NCBI GenBank assembly: GCA_003157445.1
Contig: PMJN01000147.1
Location: 1 to 5,574, forward strand
Origin: Micrococcales bacterium
Lineage (GTDB): Bacteria; Actinomycetota; Actinomycetes; Actinomycetales; Dermatophilaceae
DNA: 5,574 nucleotides
Direction of reading: 5' to 3'
The stretch's first letter is position 1. Every line of letters starts with the position of its first letter. Under the pieces are notes generated by a model. That model was not told where the DNA came from, did no database searches, and saw nothing but the letters and a program-made list of their open reading frames with translations. The translations under genes and the position numbers were made by a program. Positions 1 to 5,533 of this stretch are shown piece after piece.

Positions 1-1
1 C

Positions 2-103
2 CCGCTCATCAGGATCCATCCCAAGCGGATCATCTCCTTCGGCATTGACCAGCCGGACACCGAGGCGCACAGCTTGACGACCAATAGTCGAGACGTCATG
101 TAG
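2..103 (+). CDS. C-terminal fragment of a probable pyridoxamine 5'-phosphate oxidase-fold flavoprotein
   Basis: Only the last 33 codons are inside the window, read in the second forward frame and ending with TAG at 101-103. The peptide starts PLIRIHPKRIISFGID and ends TNSRDVM. A final beta strand of the form 'hxRhxPxRIhSFGI' followed by a short polar tail ending near 'SRDV' is what I recall from the C-termini of actinobacterial proteins of the pyridoxamine 5'-phosphate oxidase family (split-barrel FMN or F420 binders). Members reduce or oxidise small molecules or simply bind a flavin, and no substrate can be inferred. The catalytic and cofactor-binding parts lie outside the window, so the assignment rests on this tail alone. 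The gene runs toward the yciO-like gene and is probably unrelated to it. Confidence 0.45.
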   Translation, partial: PLIRIHPKRIISFGIDQPDTEAHSLTTNSRDVM

Positions 104-170
104 GCCCGAGAACGCTGACGTGCGGTTCAACCGGGGCTAGAGCTTAGGAGCACAGTGGTACCAACACTGC
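104..170. other. Convergent intergenic spacer with a weak hairpin
   Basis: These 67 bases lie between two converging stop codons. They contain an inverted repeat, CAGTG at 153-157 and CACTG at 165-169 with a 7-base loop, just past the yciO-like stop codon on the minus strand. A second very small one, CGGT/ACCG, lies at 123-133. Neither stem is followed by a T-run in either direction, so a canonical intrinsic terminator is not shown. The position is right for transcription termination of both genes, but this is inferred from layout only. Confidence 0.25.
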
Positions 171-791
171 CTACTGGAATCGGGCAGGATCCCCCATCCC
201 GACTCGCACGACCTCCGGGTACCCCTCGGACCAGTCCACGACCGTGGTGAGGTCTTTGCCGCACTCGCCGGCGTCCACCACCGCGTCGAGCAGGTGGTCG
301 AGTTCCTCCTTGATCTGCCACCCATCGGTCATCGGCTCCTCGGCGTCAGGGAGCAACAGGGTGCTGGAGACCAAGGGCTCACCCAGCTCGCGCAAGAGCG
401 CCCGCACGAGGGGGTGGTTCGGGATGCGCACGCCGACGGTCCGCTTCTTCGGATGCGCCAGCCTGCGGGGCACGTCCCCGGTCGCCGGCAGGATGAACGT
501 ATAGGGTCCGGGCGTCGCGACCTTGATGGCGCGAAAGGCGGCATTGTCCAGGTGGACCAACTGGCCGAGCTGAGCGAAGTCCGCGCATACAAGAGTGAAG
601 TGGTGCCGTTCGTCCAGGCCGCGCAGCCGCCGGATGCGCTCCGGGCCTGTTGAGTTGCCAATTTGGCAGCCAAGAGCGTAACTGGCATCGGTCGGATAGG
701 CGATGAGGGCGTCGTCCCGCAGCATGGCCACGACCTGCGAGATGCTGCGAGGTTGCGGGTCCAGCGGGTGAACGTCGAAATACCTGGCCAT
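171..791 (-). CDS. yciO: YciO-type L-threonylcarbamoyladenylate synthase-like protein (YrdC/Sua5 domain)
   Basis: A 206-residue protein consisting of a single YrdC-fold domain. It matches, as I remember it, the length and colinear motifs of Escherichia coli YciO: an FDVHP-like N-terminus, YPTDASYALGC at 32-42, HHFTLVC at 63-69, PGPYTFIL at 94-101, RTVGVRIPNHP at 117-127, EPLVSSTLLLP at 138-148, LTTVVD at 181-186 and VRVGMGD at 195-201. The related TsaC/Sua5 enzymes make threonylcarbamoyl-AMP for the t6A modification of tRNA and carry a KxR...SxN signature. Here, as in YciO, the KxR lysine is replaced (RLRGLDERHHF) and the SAN segment reads SSTLLLP, so this is probably not the cell's main t6A enzyme. 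It likely binds nucleotide or RNA in the cytosol; the exact function of YciO is unsettled. The ATG at 789-791 fits the family start but has no good Shine-Dalgarno. The gene begins 25 bases after the MFS stop on the same strand, so co-transcription is likely. Confidence 0.88.
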   Translation of the reverse strand: MARYFDVHPLDPQPRSISQVVAMLRDDALIAYPTDASYALGCQIGNSTGPERIRRLRGLDERHHFTLVCADFAQLGQLVHLDNAAFRAIKVATPGPYTFILPATGDVPRRLAHPKKRTVGVRIPNHPLVRALLRELGEPLVSSTLLLPDAEEPMTDGWQIKEELDHLLDAVVDAGECGKDLTTVVDWSEGYPEVVRVGMGDPARFQ

Positions 792-816
792 GGCTGCAGC
801 GTACTGGCTGATTGAG

Positions 817-2106
817 CTACGCGGCCTGAGGCATTCGCAGGTCGCCTAGCTCATCTTCCGAAGCCGGCCCGTCAGTGGCGTCCTGTATGTCGACCGGCCG
901 GCTTGCGCGCGAACCCGACGAAAGGGAACGCAACCGGAGCGCTGCGAGCACGGCAATGAGGCTGATGCCCACGTGTATGGCAACGAACAGCGAACCCTGT
1001 CCGGCGCCCAGAGCGATGCCTGCGAGCAGCGGACCCGCGGCGGACACGCCAGTCTGCAGTGCGGCAAAGATACCTAGCGTGGTGCCGACCATGCCGGAGG
1101 GCGCCAGGCTGGCGGTAAGCGGGTTGAGAACCGGCGCGTACATGGTCTCGCCGACGGCGAAGACCCCGAAGACCCCAACGAACATCGTCCCGGCCAAAGC
1201 CGACATGAACGGCGCGGCTGCCAGCAACAACCAGGACAACACCCAGATCGAGCCGACGGCCACCAGCAGCGATGATGCCGAGCGCTTGGCGGTCCACTTC
1301 ATCACTGCCATCTGCAGCGCGACAACTACCAGACAGTTAACCGCCGCAGCTGTGCCGATCGTGCGCTCGGAGACCCCCAGCACTGTGATGGCATAGGCCG
1401 GCAGGCCGGACTCGAACTGTGCGTAGAAGCCGAGCGCGAGCGTGACGGTGATCACTGCGGTCCATCGCAGAGCCGGCGTGGCCAGGATGATCCGAATCGC
1501 GGCTGCGGCGGAGCCACCGGGGGCGTCCTGTAGCTCTTGAACCTCGCCTGTGGGTGTTCCACGGCCGGCGACGGCGATCATGGTGGCGGAGATGACGAAG
1601 CCGATGGCTGCGGTTGCAAACGCCGACCACATACCGTCGATGGCTTTGAGGTTGACAAGGTATCCGGCCGTGAAGGCTCCGATGGCCATGCCGATGGCCG
1701 ACCCCGTCGACAGGAGTGCAAAGACCCGTCGGCGGTCGCCGGATTCGACCCAGCGCAGAACCAGGACCGTCTCGACGGGGATTGCCGCGGTGATACCGGC
1801 ACCGAAGACGAACATGCCCAACAGAAAGAACACCGGCGTCCCGGCAACGATGAGAAACGCACTGGCGACAGCTGCCAGGATCTGGGCAACAACCACGACC
1901 CGAACGGGGCTGAAACGATCGGCCAGCCGGCCTCCCATCGGGGCCGCTACCAGGGCGCCGATGGAGAACAGGCTGGAAGCGGCGGCCGCGACGAGCCCTC
2001 CCCAGTGGCGAGTGTTGGCCGCATAGGCGTACTGGTAGGGCAAAATGGCGCCCCACCCCAGCATGCTCACCGTCGAGGCCAACACCAGCAACCGCGCGCG
2101 CTTCAT
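817..2106 (-). CDS. MFS transporter, drug-efflux type
   Basis: A 429-residue integral membrane protein of the major facilitator superfamily with about 12 hydrophobic segments. The cytoplasmic loop between helices 2 and 3 carries the MFS signature GGRLADRFSPVRV (58-70). A glycine-rich GSAIGMAIGAFTAG (135-148) in helix 5 resembles motif C of proton-coupled drug exporters. A hydrophilic linker at about 181-200 separates the two six-helix halves, and the C-terminal 35 residues form a charged cytoplasmic tail. GETMYAPVLNPLTASLAP (319-336) resembles helix 10 of DHA1-type exporters. Proton-driven efflux of a small lipophilic compound is the likely role; the substrate cannot be told. The ATG at 2104-2106 was chosen because GGAG (2113-2116 on the complement) lies 6 bases upstream and MKRARLL leads straight into helix 1. 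The frame stays open to 2253, but that would run through the promoter region and into the divergent MarR gene. The divergent MarR gene is the likely repressor. Confidence 0.9.
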   Translation of the reverse strand: MKRARLLVLASTVSMLGWGAILPYQYAYAANTRHWGGLVAAAASSLFSIGALVAAPMGGRLADRFSPVRVVVVAQILAAVASAFLIVAGTPVFFLLGMFVFGAGITAAIPVETVLVLRWVESGDRRRVFALLSTGSAIGMAIGAFTAGYLVNLKAIDGMWSAFATAAIGFVISATMIAVAGRGTPTGEVQELQDAPGGSAAAAIRIILATPALRWTAVITVTLALGFYAQFESGLPAYAITVLGVSERTIGTAAAVNCLVVVALQMAVMKWTAKRSASSLLVAVGSIWVLSWLLLAAAPFMSALAGTMFVGVFGVFAVGETMYAPVLNPLTASLAPSGMVGTTLGIFAALQTGVSAAGPLLAGIALGAGQGSLFVAIHVGISLIAVLAALRLRSLSSGSRASRPVDIQDATDGPASEDELGDLRMPQAA

Positions 2107-2112
2107 CGGATT

Positions 2113-2116
2113 CTCC
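2113..2116 (-). promoter_or_regulatory. Ribosome binding site that fixes the MFS start
   Basis: On the minus strand the sequence reads GTGGAGAATCCGATG. GGAG is separated by 6 bases from the ATG at 2106-2104. This supports the internal start over the upstream in-frame codons, which have no comparable site. Confidence 0.7.
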
Positions 2117-2134
2117 ACGCTTCTTGAAATCACA

Positions 2135-2163
2135 ATCTTGCATTCGGTAGTTTTTGATATCAA
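2135..2163 (-). promoter_or_regulatory. Candidate promoter of the MFS-yciO transcription unit
   Basis: On the minus strand TTGATA (2163-2158, five of six matches to the consensus -35) is followed after 17 bases by CAAGAT (2140-2135, three of six matches to a -10). Transcription would start near 2128, leaving a leader of about 22 bases that includes the GGAG site. The -35 hexamer lies inside the perfect palindrome at 2153-2164, so a protein bound there would block this promoter. The weak -10 makes the exact placement tentative. Confidence 0.4.
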
Positions 2164-2164
2164 A
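2153..2164. promoter_or_regulatory. Perfect 12-bp palindrome, probable MarR operator
   Basis: TTTGATATCAAA is exactly self-complementary and lies between the divergent MFS and MarR genes in an AT-rich island within otherwise GC-rich DNA. MarR-family dimers typically bind A/T-rich inverted repeats of roughly this size in their own promoter region. Both half-sites contain TTGATA, so the palindrome offers a -35-like hexamer on each strand. Binding by the adjacent regulator is inferred from position and symmetry, not shown. Confidence 0.6.
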
Positions 2165-2172
2165 TATTTCGT

Positions 2173-2180
2173 TTTCGAAA
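2173..2180. promoter_or_regulatory. Second short palindrome in the divergent promoter region
   Basis: TTTCGAAA is self-complementary and its centre lies 18 bp from that of the 12-bp palindrome, closer to two turns of the helix than to one and a half. It lies just upstream of the TAACAT hexamer in front of the MarR gene. It could be an auxiliary operator, or chance in an AT-rich stretch; eight symmetrical bases alone are weak evidence. Confidence 0.3.
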
Positions 2181-2183
2181 TTC

Positions 2184-2189
2184 TAACAT
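2184..2189 (+). promoter_or_regulatory. Candidate -10 element for a leaderless MarR mRNA
   Basis: TAACAT fits the relaxed actinobacterial -10 pattern TANNNT, and its last base is 7 bases before the ATG at 2196. Transcription would therefore start at or next to the A of that ATG. No Shine-Dalgarno precedes 2196, which fits leaderless translation, common in actinobacteria. No -35 hexamer is found at the standard distance; TTGATA at 2154-2159 is 24 bases upstream, too far for a simple promoter. Confidence 0.45.
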
Positions 2190-2195
2190 GGCAGA

Positions 2196-2759
2196 ATGGA
2201 CCCCATGACGACACCCAGGTCACCGGCGAAGCCCACCACCCACAACGCCGCACAGGCTCCCGAACGCACCGCGCACAGCGCTGAGCAGGAATACCGGGCA
2301 GATGTTGCGGCCTATGTCGCGGCCGGTGGTGACGAGTCGGTGCAGCGCGTGATCACCGCAGTGCACGGGCTAGCTCGCAAGCTCGACCAGTGGTACACGC
2401 GCCAACTGGCCGACCTTGACCTATCCGCCGGAGAGTGGGCCGTCCTGTCGCAGTTGGCACGCAGCGATGAGAACCAGGCACTGACTCCCAGTCAGCTCGC
2501 GGAGGTGAGCTCTGTGGCACCCTCGTCCATGACTCACCGTCTTGACCGGATGGCTCAGCGAAATCTGATTGCCCGGGCCGCCGACCCGGACAACCGAACG
2601 AGGGTGCTGATCACCCTTACCGAAGAGGGCTGGCAGACCTTCAAGGCAGCAATTCGTGAGTCCAACATGGTGGAGTCCGACGTGCTGGGACCGTTGTCCC
2701 GCCACCAGCGCGAGGACCTCGCTTCGCTGCTGGAGCTGCTGATCAAGGGCCTGGGCTAG
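2196..2759 (+). CDS. MarR-family transcriptional regulator
   Basis: A 187-residue winged-helix regulator, probably a dimeric repressor released by a small ligand. The order is: a low-complexity tail rich in Ala, Pro, Thr and His (1-45); the dimerisation helix RVITAVHGLARKLDQWYTRQL (51-71); LSAGEWAVLSQLAR (76-89); the helix-turn-helix TPSQLAEVSSVAPSSMTHRLDRM (97-119), including the recognition helix; the wing DPDNRTRVLITLTEEG (130-145), with its typical D-x-R/N-x-R pattern; and a C-terminal dimerisation helix (about 165-186). Typical MarR proteins have about 140-150 residues, and the excess is the N-terminal tail. The start at 2196 is chosen because it lies at the expected transcription start; the in-frame ATG at 2205 would shorten it by three residues and cannot be excluded. 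It is divergent from the MFS gene, with a palindrome in the spacer, so the likely targets are its own gene and the pump. It converges on ndk with a 14-base gap. Confidence 0.9.
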   Translation: MDPMTTPRSPAKPTTHNAAQAPERTAHSAEQEYRADVAAYVAAGGDESVQRVITAVHGLARKLDQWYTRQLADLDLSAGEWAVLSQLARSDENQALTPSQLAEVSSVAPSSMTHRLDRMAQRNLIARAADPDNRTRVLITLTEEGWQTFKAAIRESNMVESDVLGPLSRHQREDLASLLELLIKGLG

Positions 2760-2773
2760 GTCCATCGCACGGC

Positions 2774-3205
2774 TCAGACGAGCTCTGGGAACCAGATGTC
2801 AATCTCGCGCGCCGAAGACTGCGGGGAGTCCGAACCGTGAACGATGTTCTTCTGGACCTTCGAGCCCCAGTCCCGGCCGAGGTCGCCGCGGATGGTGCCT
2901 GGCAGCGCCACGCTGGGGTCCGTAGCGCCGGCCAAGGCCCGAAAGCCCTCGATGCAACGCTCACCCTCGATCACCACGGCGGTGACCTGGCCGCTGGACA
3001 TGAAGTCAAGCAGCGGCTCGTAGAACGGCTTGCCTTGATGCTCGGCGTAATGCCTCTCCAGCCGTTCGCGATCGGGTGTGAAGATCGACAGGGTCACCAG
3101 GGTGTAGCCCTTTGACTCGATCCGGCTCAAGACCTCGCCGGAGAGACCGCGTTTGAAGCCGTCAGGCTTGACCAGGACAAGCGAACGTTCTGTCTGTGTC
3201 GTCAC
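2774..3205 (-). CDS. ndk: Nucleoside diphosphate kinase
   Basis: A 143-residue cytosolic enzyme that moves the gamma-phosphate of ATP to other (deoxy)nucleoside diphosphates through a phosphohistidine, balancing the NTP and dNTP pools. The full family pattern is present: RSLVLVKPDG near the N-terminus (Lys13), HYAEHQGKPFY at 52-62, LAGATDP at 91-97, PGTIRGDLG at 102-110, and the active-site segment NIVHGSDS with catalytic His123, followed by SAREIDIWFPE. The usual length is 135-145. The start is a GTG at 3205; the frame is open far upstream, but that part overlaps the DUF4233 gene and shows no NDK sequence. GATAGGG, nine bases before the GTG, may serve as ribosome binding site and contains the TAG stop of the preceding gene. 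The 11-base gap makes it the last gene of the folC operon. Confidence 0.96.
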   Translation of the reverse strand: MTTQTERSLVLVKPDGFKRGLSGEVLSRIESKGYTLVTLSIFTPDRERLERHYAEHQGKPFYEPLLDFMSSGQVTAVVIEGERCIEGFRALAGATDPSVALPGTIRGDLGRDWGSKVQKNIVHGSDSPQSSAREIDIWFPELV

Positions 3206-3216
3206 AGTGCGCAACC

Positions 3217-3657
3217 CTATCCGTCCTGGCCGGGAGTCTGTGGCGCGGAGTTCTCCTGGGCGGTGCGCCACTTGGCGTCGACAGCCCTGGTGTGCTGGTC
3301 CATGTTGTATCCCTGGACCAGAGCTGTTAGCCACAGCGCTGCGAACAACAGCCCGACCAGCAGCATGACGGGGACGATGAAGGCGCAGGCCAGGGTCGCG
3401 ATCTGCAAGACCCAGCCCAGCGTGATCCCCCACGGCCGACGGAGCAGTCCGGCATCCAGGATGCACAGAAGCGACAGGAGCGAACCGATAAGCAGGAACG
3501 AGTTGGAGGTGTGCGAGCCCTCGGTCGCAGCAAGAGCCCGCGCGACGAGGGCACCGAAGAACACGACCAGGGCCTGCGAGCCGATGACCACTGCCAGCAG
3601 ACGTCGTGTCATCTTGGCCGGCACGCCGACGAAGGTAAGGCCGCTGGTCAGGCTCAT
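3217..3657 (-). CDS. DUF4233 small membrane protein
   Basis: A 146-residue protein with four predicted membrane helices, at about 17-42, 52-72, 76-94 and 95-114, and a polar C-terminal tail of about 30 residues ending TPGQDG. The RRLLAVVIGSQALVVFFGALVA segment, the RRPWGITLGWVLQIA loop and helix, and the position between folC and ndk match the actinobacterial DUF4233 family. Its function is unknown, and no catalytic or transport motif is visible. The ATG at 3655-3657 shares four bases (ATGA) with the folC stop, so translation is probably coupled and a separate ribosome binding site is weak. A second in-frame ATG at residue 16 (3610-3612), just before helix 1, is a possible alternative start. 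Confidence 0.85.
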   Translation of the reverse strand: MSLTSGLTFVGVPAKMTRRLLAVVIGSQALVVFFGALVARALAATEGSHTSNSFLLIGSLLSLLCILDAGLLRRPWGITLGWVLQIATLACAFIVPVMLLVGLLFAALWLTALVQGYNMDQHTRAVDAKWRTAQENSAPQTPGQDG

Positions 3658-5042
3658 CCGCTCGTGACGCCCAGAAGCATGCGAATCTCAGCCGCAGTGG
3701 TAATCGAACCGGTCGCCAGCACTCCGCCGCCAAATCCTCCCTCGTCGGCAATTTCCGCAGCCTTGTCAAGAGCGTCCGGCAGGTTCTCGATGACGGTCAC
3801 CCTGCTCTCGCCGTAGATCTCCATGGCGAGCTGCCCCAGACGCTCGGGGTTGATCGCCCGCGGTGAAGTGGTGCGGGACACCACAATCTCATTCAGCACC
3901 GGTTCAAGGATCTCCAGCATCAACGACGCATTCTTATCCTCTAAAATCGCAACGACACCAACGACTTTGGCAAAGTTGAAGGAATCCTCCAGAGCCGCAC
4001 GCAGCGCCCGCGCGCCCGCGGGGTTGTGAGCTGCGTCGACCAGGACGGTTGGCGATCGGCGGACAACCTCCAGACGCCCTGGTGACGTCGCCCCGGCCAG
4101 CCCAGCACGGATCACGTCCAGGTCCAGGCGATGTTCCCCACCTCCGAGAAATGCTTCAACGGCCGCTAGCGCAAGGGCTGCGTTGTGGCCCTGGTGGGGC
4201 CCGTGCAGCGGGAGGAAGATCTCGTCATAAACGCCGCCGAGGCCGCGTAGGGCGAGCTGCTGGCCCCCGACGGCGACCTCACGACGCAAGATGGCGAACT
4301 CGTTGCCCTCGAAGGCAGGTGTTGTACCGACCTCTTGGGCGAGCGCGATCAAGATCTCGGCGACCTCCGGCTCCTGGGCGGCGCTGACCACCAGGCAGCC
4401 AGGCTTGAAGATCCCGCCCTTTTCGGTAGCAATGCCCTCCACCGAGGGCCCCAGGAACCGCTCGTGGTCAAGGGCGATCGGGGTCACGACGGCGACTTTG
4501 GCGTTGACGACGTTGGTGGCGTCCCACGAGCCGCCCATGCCCACCTCCACGACGGCCACATCGATCGGGGCGTCTGCGAACGCGGCATACCCGATTGCCA
4601 CTAAGACCTCAAAGTAGGTCATCCGCGGGCCACCGTCGGTGGCCGACCTAGCGTCGACCATCTCGATGAACGGCAGCACATCCTCGTAGGAAGCGATAAA
4701 CCTCTCGGCATCTATCGGGTCGCCGTTCAGGGCAATCCGTTCGCGGATGTTGTGCAGGTGGGGGGAGGTGAACCGTCCTGTGGACAGACCCATCTCGCGA
4801 AGCATGCGCTCGATCATCCGCGTCGTAGAGGTCTTGCCGTTGGTCCCGGTGACGTGAATCACCGGAAAGGCATGCTGCGGGTCGCCCAGCAGCTCCATCA
4901 CGGCGGCAATGCGATCTAGTGAGGGCTCGAGATCATGCTCGGGAGCACGCGCCAGGATCGACTGCTCAATCTCTCGCATCCGCTTGCGGATCTGCAGCTT
5001 GTGCTCCGCCTCACGCTGCGCTGCGTCCGGACGTCCACTCAT
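3654..5042 (-). CDS. folC: Bifunctional dihydrofolate synthase / folylpolyglutamate synthase
   Basis: A 462-residue cytosolic Mur-ligase-type enzyme. It uses ATP to join glutamate to dihydropteroate and then to extend folates with gamma-linked glutamates, which keeps the cofactors in the cell. Visible motifs are the P-loop GTNGKTST (66-73), TSPHL (92-96), VVEVGMGG-DATNV (164-178), TPIALDHERFLG (187-198), EKGGIFKPG (207-215, with the lysine that is carbamylated in this family), HQGHNAALA (283-291), PGRLEV (321-326) and DAAHNPAGA (336-344). The last begins the C-terminal domain that binds glutamate and folate. About 40 polar residues precede the conserved core. The ATG at 5042-5040 is preferred because AAGGA lies 6 bases upstream; the adjacent TTG at 5045 would add one residue but sits too close to that site. 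The ATG shares one base with the stop of the GNAT gene (TGATG). Confidence 0.96.
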   Translation of the reverse strand: MSGRPDAAQREAEHKLQIRKRMREIEQSILARAPEHDLEPSLDRIAAVMELLGDPQHAFPVIHVTGTNGKTSTTRMIERMLREMGLSTGRFTSPHLHNIRERIALNGDPIDAERFIASYEDVLPFIEMVDARSATDGGPRMTYFEVLVAIGYAAFADAPIDVAVVEVGMGGSWDATNVVNAKVAVVTPIALDHERFLGPSVEGIATEKGGIFKPGCLVVSAAQEPEVAEILIALAQEVGTTPAFEGNEFAILRREVAVGGQQLALRGLGGVYDEIFLPLHGPHQGHNAALALAAVEAFLGGGEHRLDLDVIRAGLAGATSPGRLEVVRRSPTVLVDAAHNPAGARALRAALEDSFNFAKVVGVVAILEDKNASLMLEILEPVLNEIVVSRTTSPRAINPERLGQLAMEIYGESRVTVIENLPDALDKAAEIADEGGFGGGVLATGSITTAAEIRMLLGVTSG

Positions 5043-5533
5043 CAATGATCCTTCGCTTCGAGATCGAGCCGCATCCAGACGCTCTCAGGGATGCCGTCGC
5101 CGCCGGACTCGCGGCTGATCTCGACGAAGCCCTTACCACGATAGAAGGCCTCGGCAAGAGTGTTGCCTTCGAGGTAGGAAATCCGGATCTGTCGGTGTAC
5201 CCCCGTCGCGGAAGCCACGACCGACTCCACCAACGCCGTACCGATTGCCTTTCCCTGGAACTCGGGAAGCACATAGAGCTTCCACAGGACCAGGTGATCC
5301 TCGTGTGGGCCCACGACCGCGATGCCGACCACCGTGCCATCAACTTCGGCGACGGTGACCCGGCCGGCCCTGATCGCGGGAACGGTGGCGTCCTCCGTCC
5401 ACCACTTCGCCAGGCCCATCGCCACGTAGTCCTCACCGGCGATCGGCCCGTAGGTCACCGGCCAAGTTCGGCGCCCCACGTCGAGAACGGCCATGAGGTC
5501 GTTCCCATCGGCGACCCTGATGATGAGCGCCAT
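5042..5533 (-). CDS. GNAT-family N-acetyltransferase
   Basis: A 163-residue single-domain acetyltransferase that would transfer acetyl from acetyl-CoA to an amine. The N-terminal IRVADGNDLMAVLDVGRRTWPVTYGPI (5-31) is the usual first strand and helices 1-2 of the fold. VTVAEVDGTVVGIAVVG (59-75) forms the beta2-beta3 hairpin. Motif A is LWKLYVLPEFQGKAIGTALVESV (83-105), whose QGKAIG (93-98) fits the Q/R-x-x-G-x-G/A acetyl-CoA pyrophosphate loop with Gly98 as the last glycine. Motif B is EGNTLAEAFYRGKGFVE (122-138), with the common N...A..FY...GF pattern. The acceptor cannot be predicted; a small amine or a protein amino group are both possible. The ATG shares one base with the stop of the upstream gene, and its own stop shares one base with the folC ATG, so it is firmly embedded in the operon. 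A housekeeping function, or chance insertion into a strong transcription unit, would both explain this. Confidence 0.9.
   Translation of the reverse strand: MALIIRVADGNDLMAVLDVGRRTWPVTYGPIAGEDYVAMGLAKWWTEDATVPAIRAGRVTVAEVDGTVVGIAVVGPHEDHLVLWKLYVLPEFQGKAIGTALVESVVASATGVHRQIRISYLEGNTLAEAFYRGKGFVEISRESGGDGIPESVWMRLDLEAKDH
5049..5053 (-). promoter_or_regulatory. folC: Ribosome binding site of folC
   Basis: AAGGA on the minus strand, inside the last codons of the GNAT gene, is 6 bases from the ATG at 5042 but only 3 bases from the in-frame TTG at 5045. The spacing favours the ATG as the true start. Confidence 0.65.

Noticed and set aside
118..140. GGTTCAA near 124-130, resembling a tRNA T-loop
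   Set aside because: The flanking five-base arms do not pair, and no acceptor stem, anticodon arm or CCA end can be placed around it.
1337..2143. Long open frames overlapping the MFS gene (for example 1337-2143 on the minus strand and 1537-2127 on the plus strand)
   Set aside because: Their products are low-complexity Arg/Gly/His/Asp-rich shadows produced by GC-rich wobble bases of the transporter gene; no domain or start signal is visible.
2107..2253. A 49-codon N-terminal extension of the MFS protein
   Set aside because: It would run through the AT-rich promoter spacer and overlap the first codons of the MarR gene, has no ribosome binding site and adds no transporter-like sequence; the ATG at 2106 has GGAG 6 bases upstream.
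2747..2763. Hairpin GGGCCT/AGGTCC over the MarR stop codon as a terminator between MarR and ndk
   Set aside because: The stem is six pairs with a G-T wobble and no T-run follows on either strand; the 14-base gap leaves no room for a convincing terminator.
2784..2796. Perfect 5-bp hairpin TCTGG/CCAGA near the end of ndk
   Set aside because: It lies inside the codons for the conserved IWFPE tail and has no T-run; it is best explained as coding sequence.
3206..3769. A 188-residue extension of Ndk upstream of the GTG
   Set aside because: It overlaps the well-supported DUF4233 and the end of folC in another frame, is Arg/Pro-rich nonsense, and leaves the NDK domain starting exactly at the GTG.
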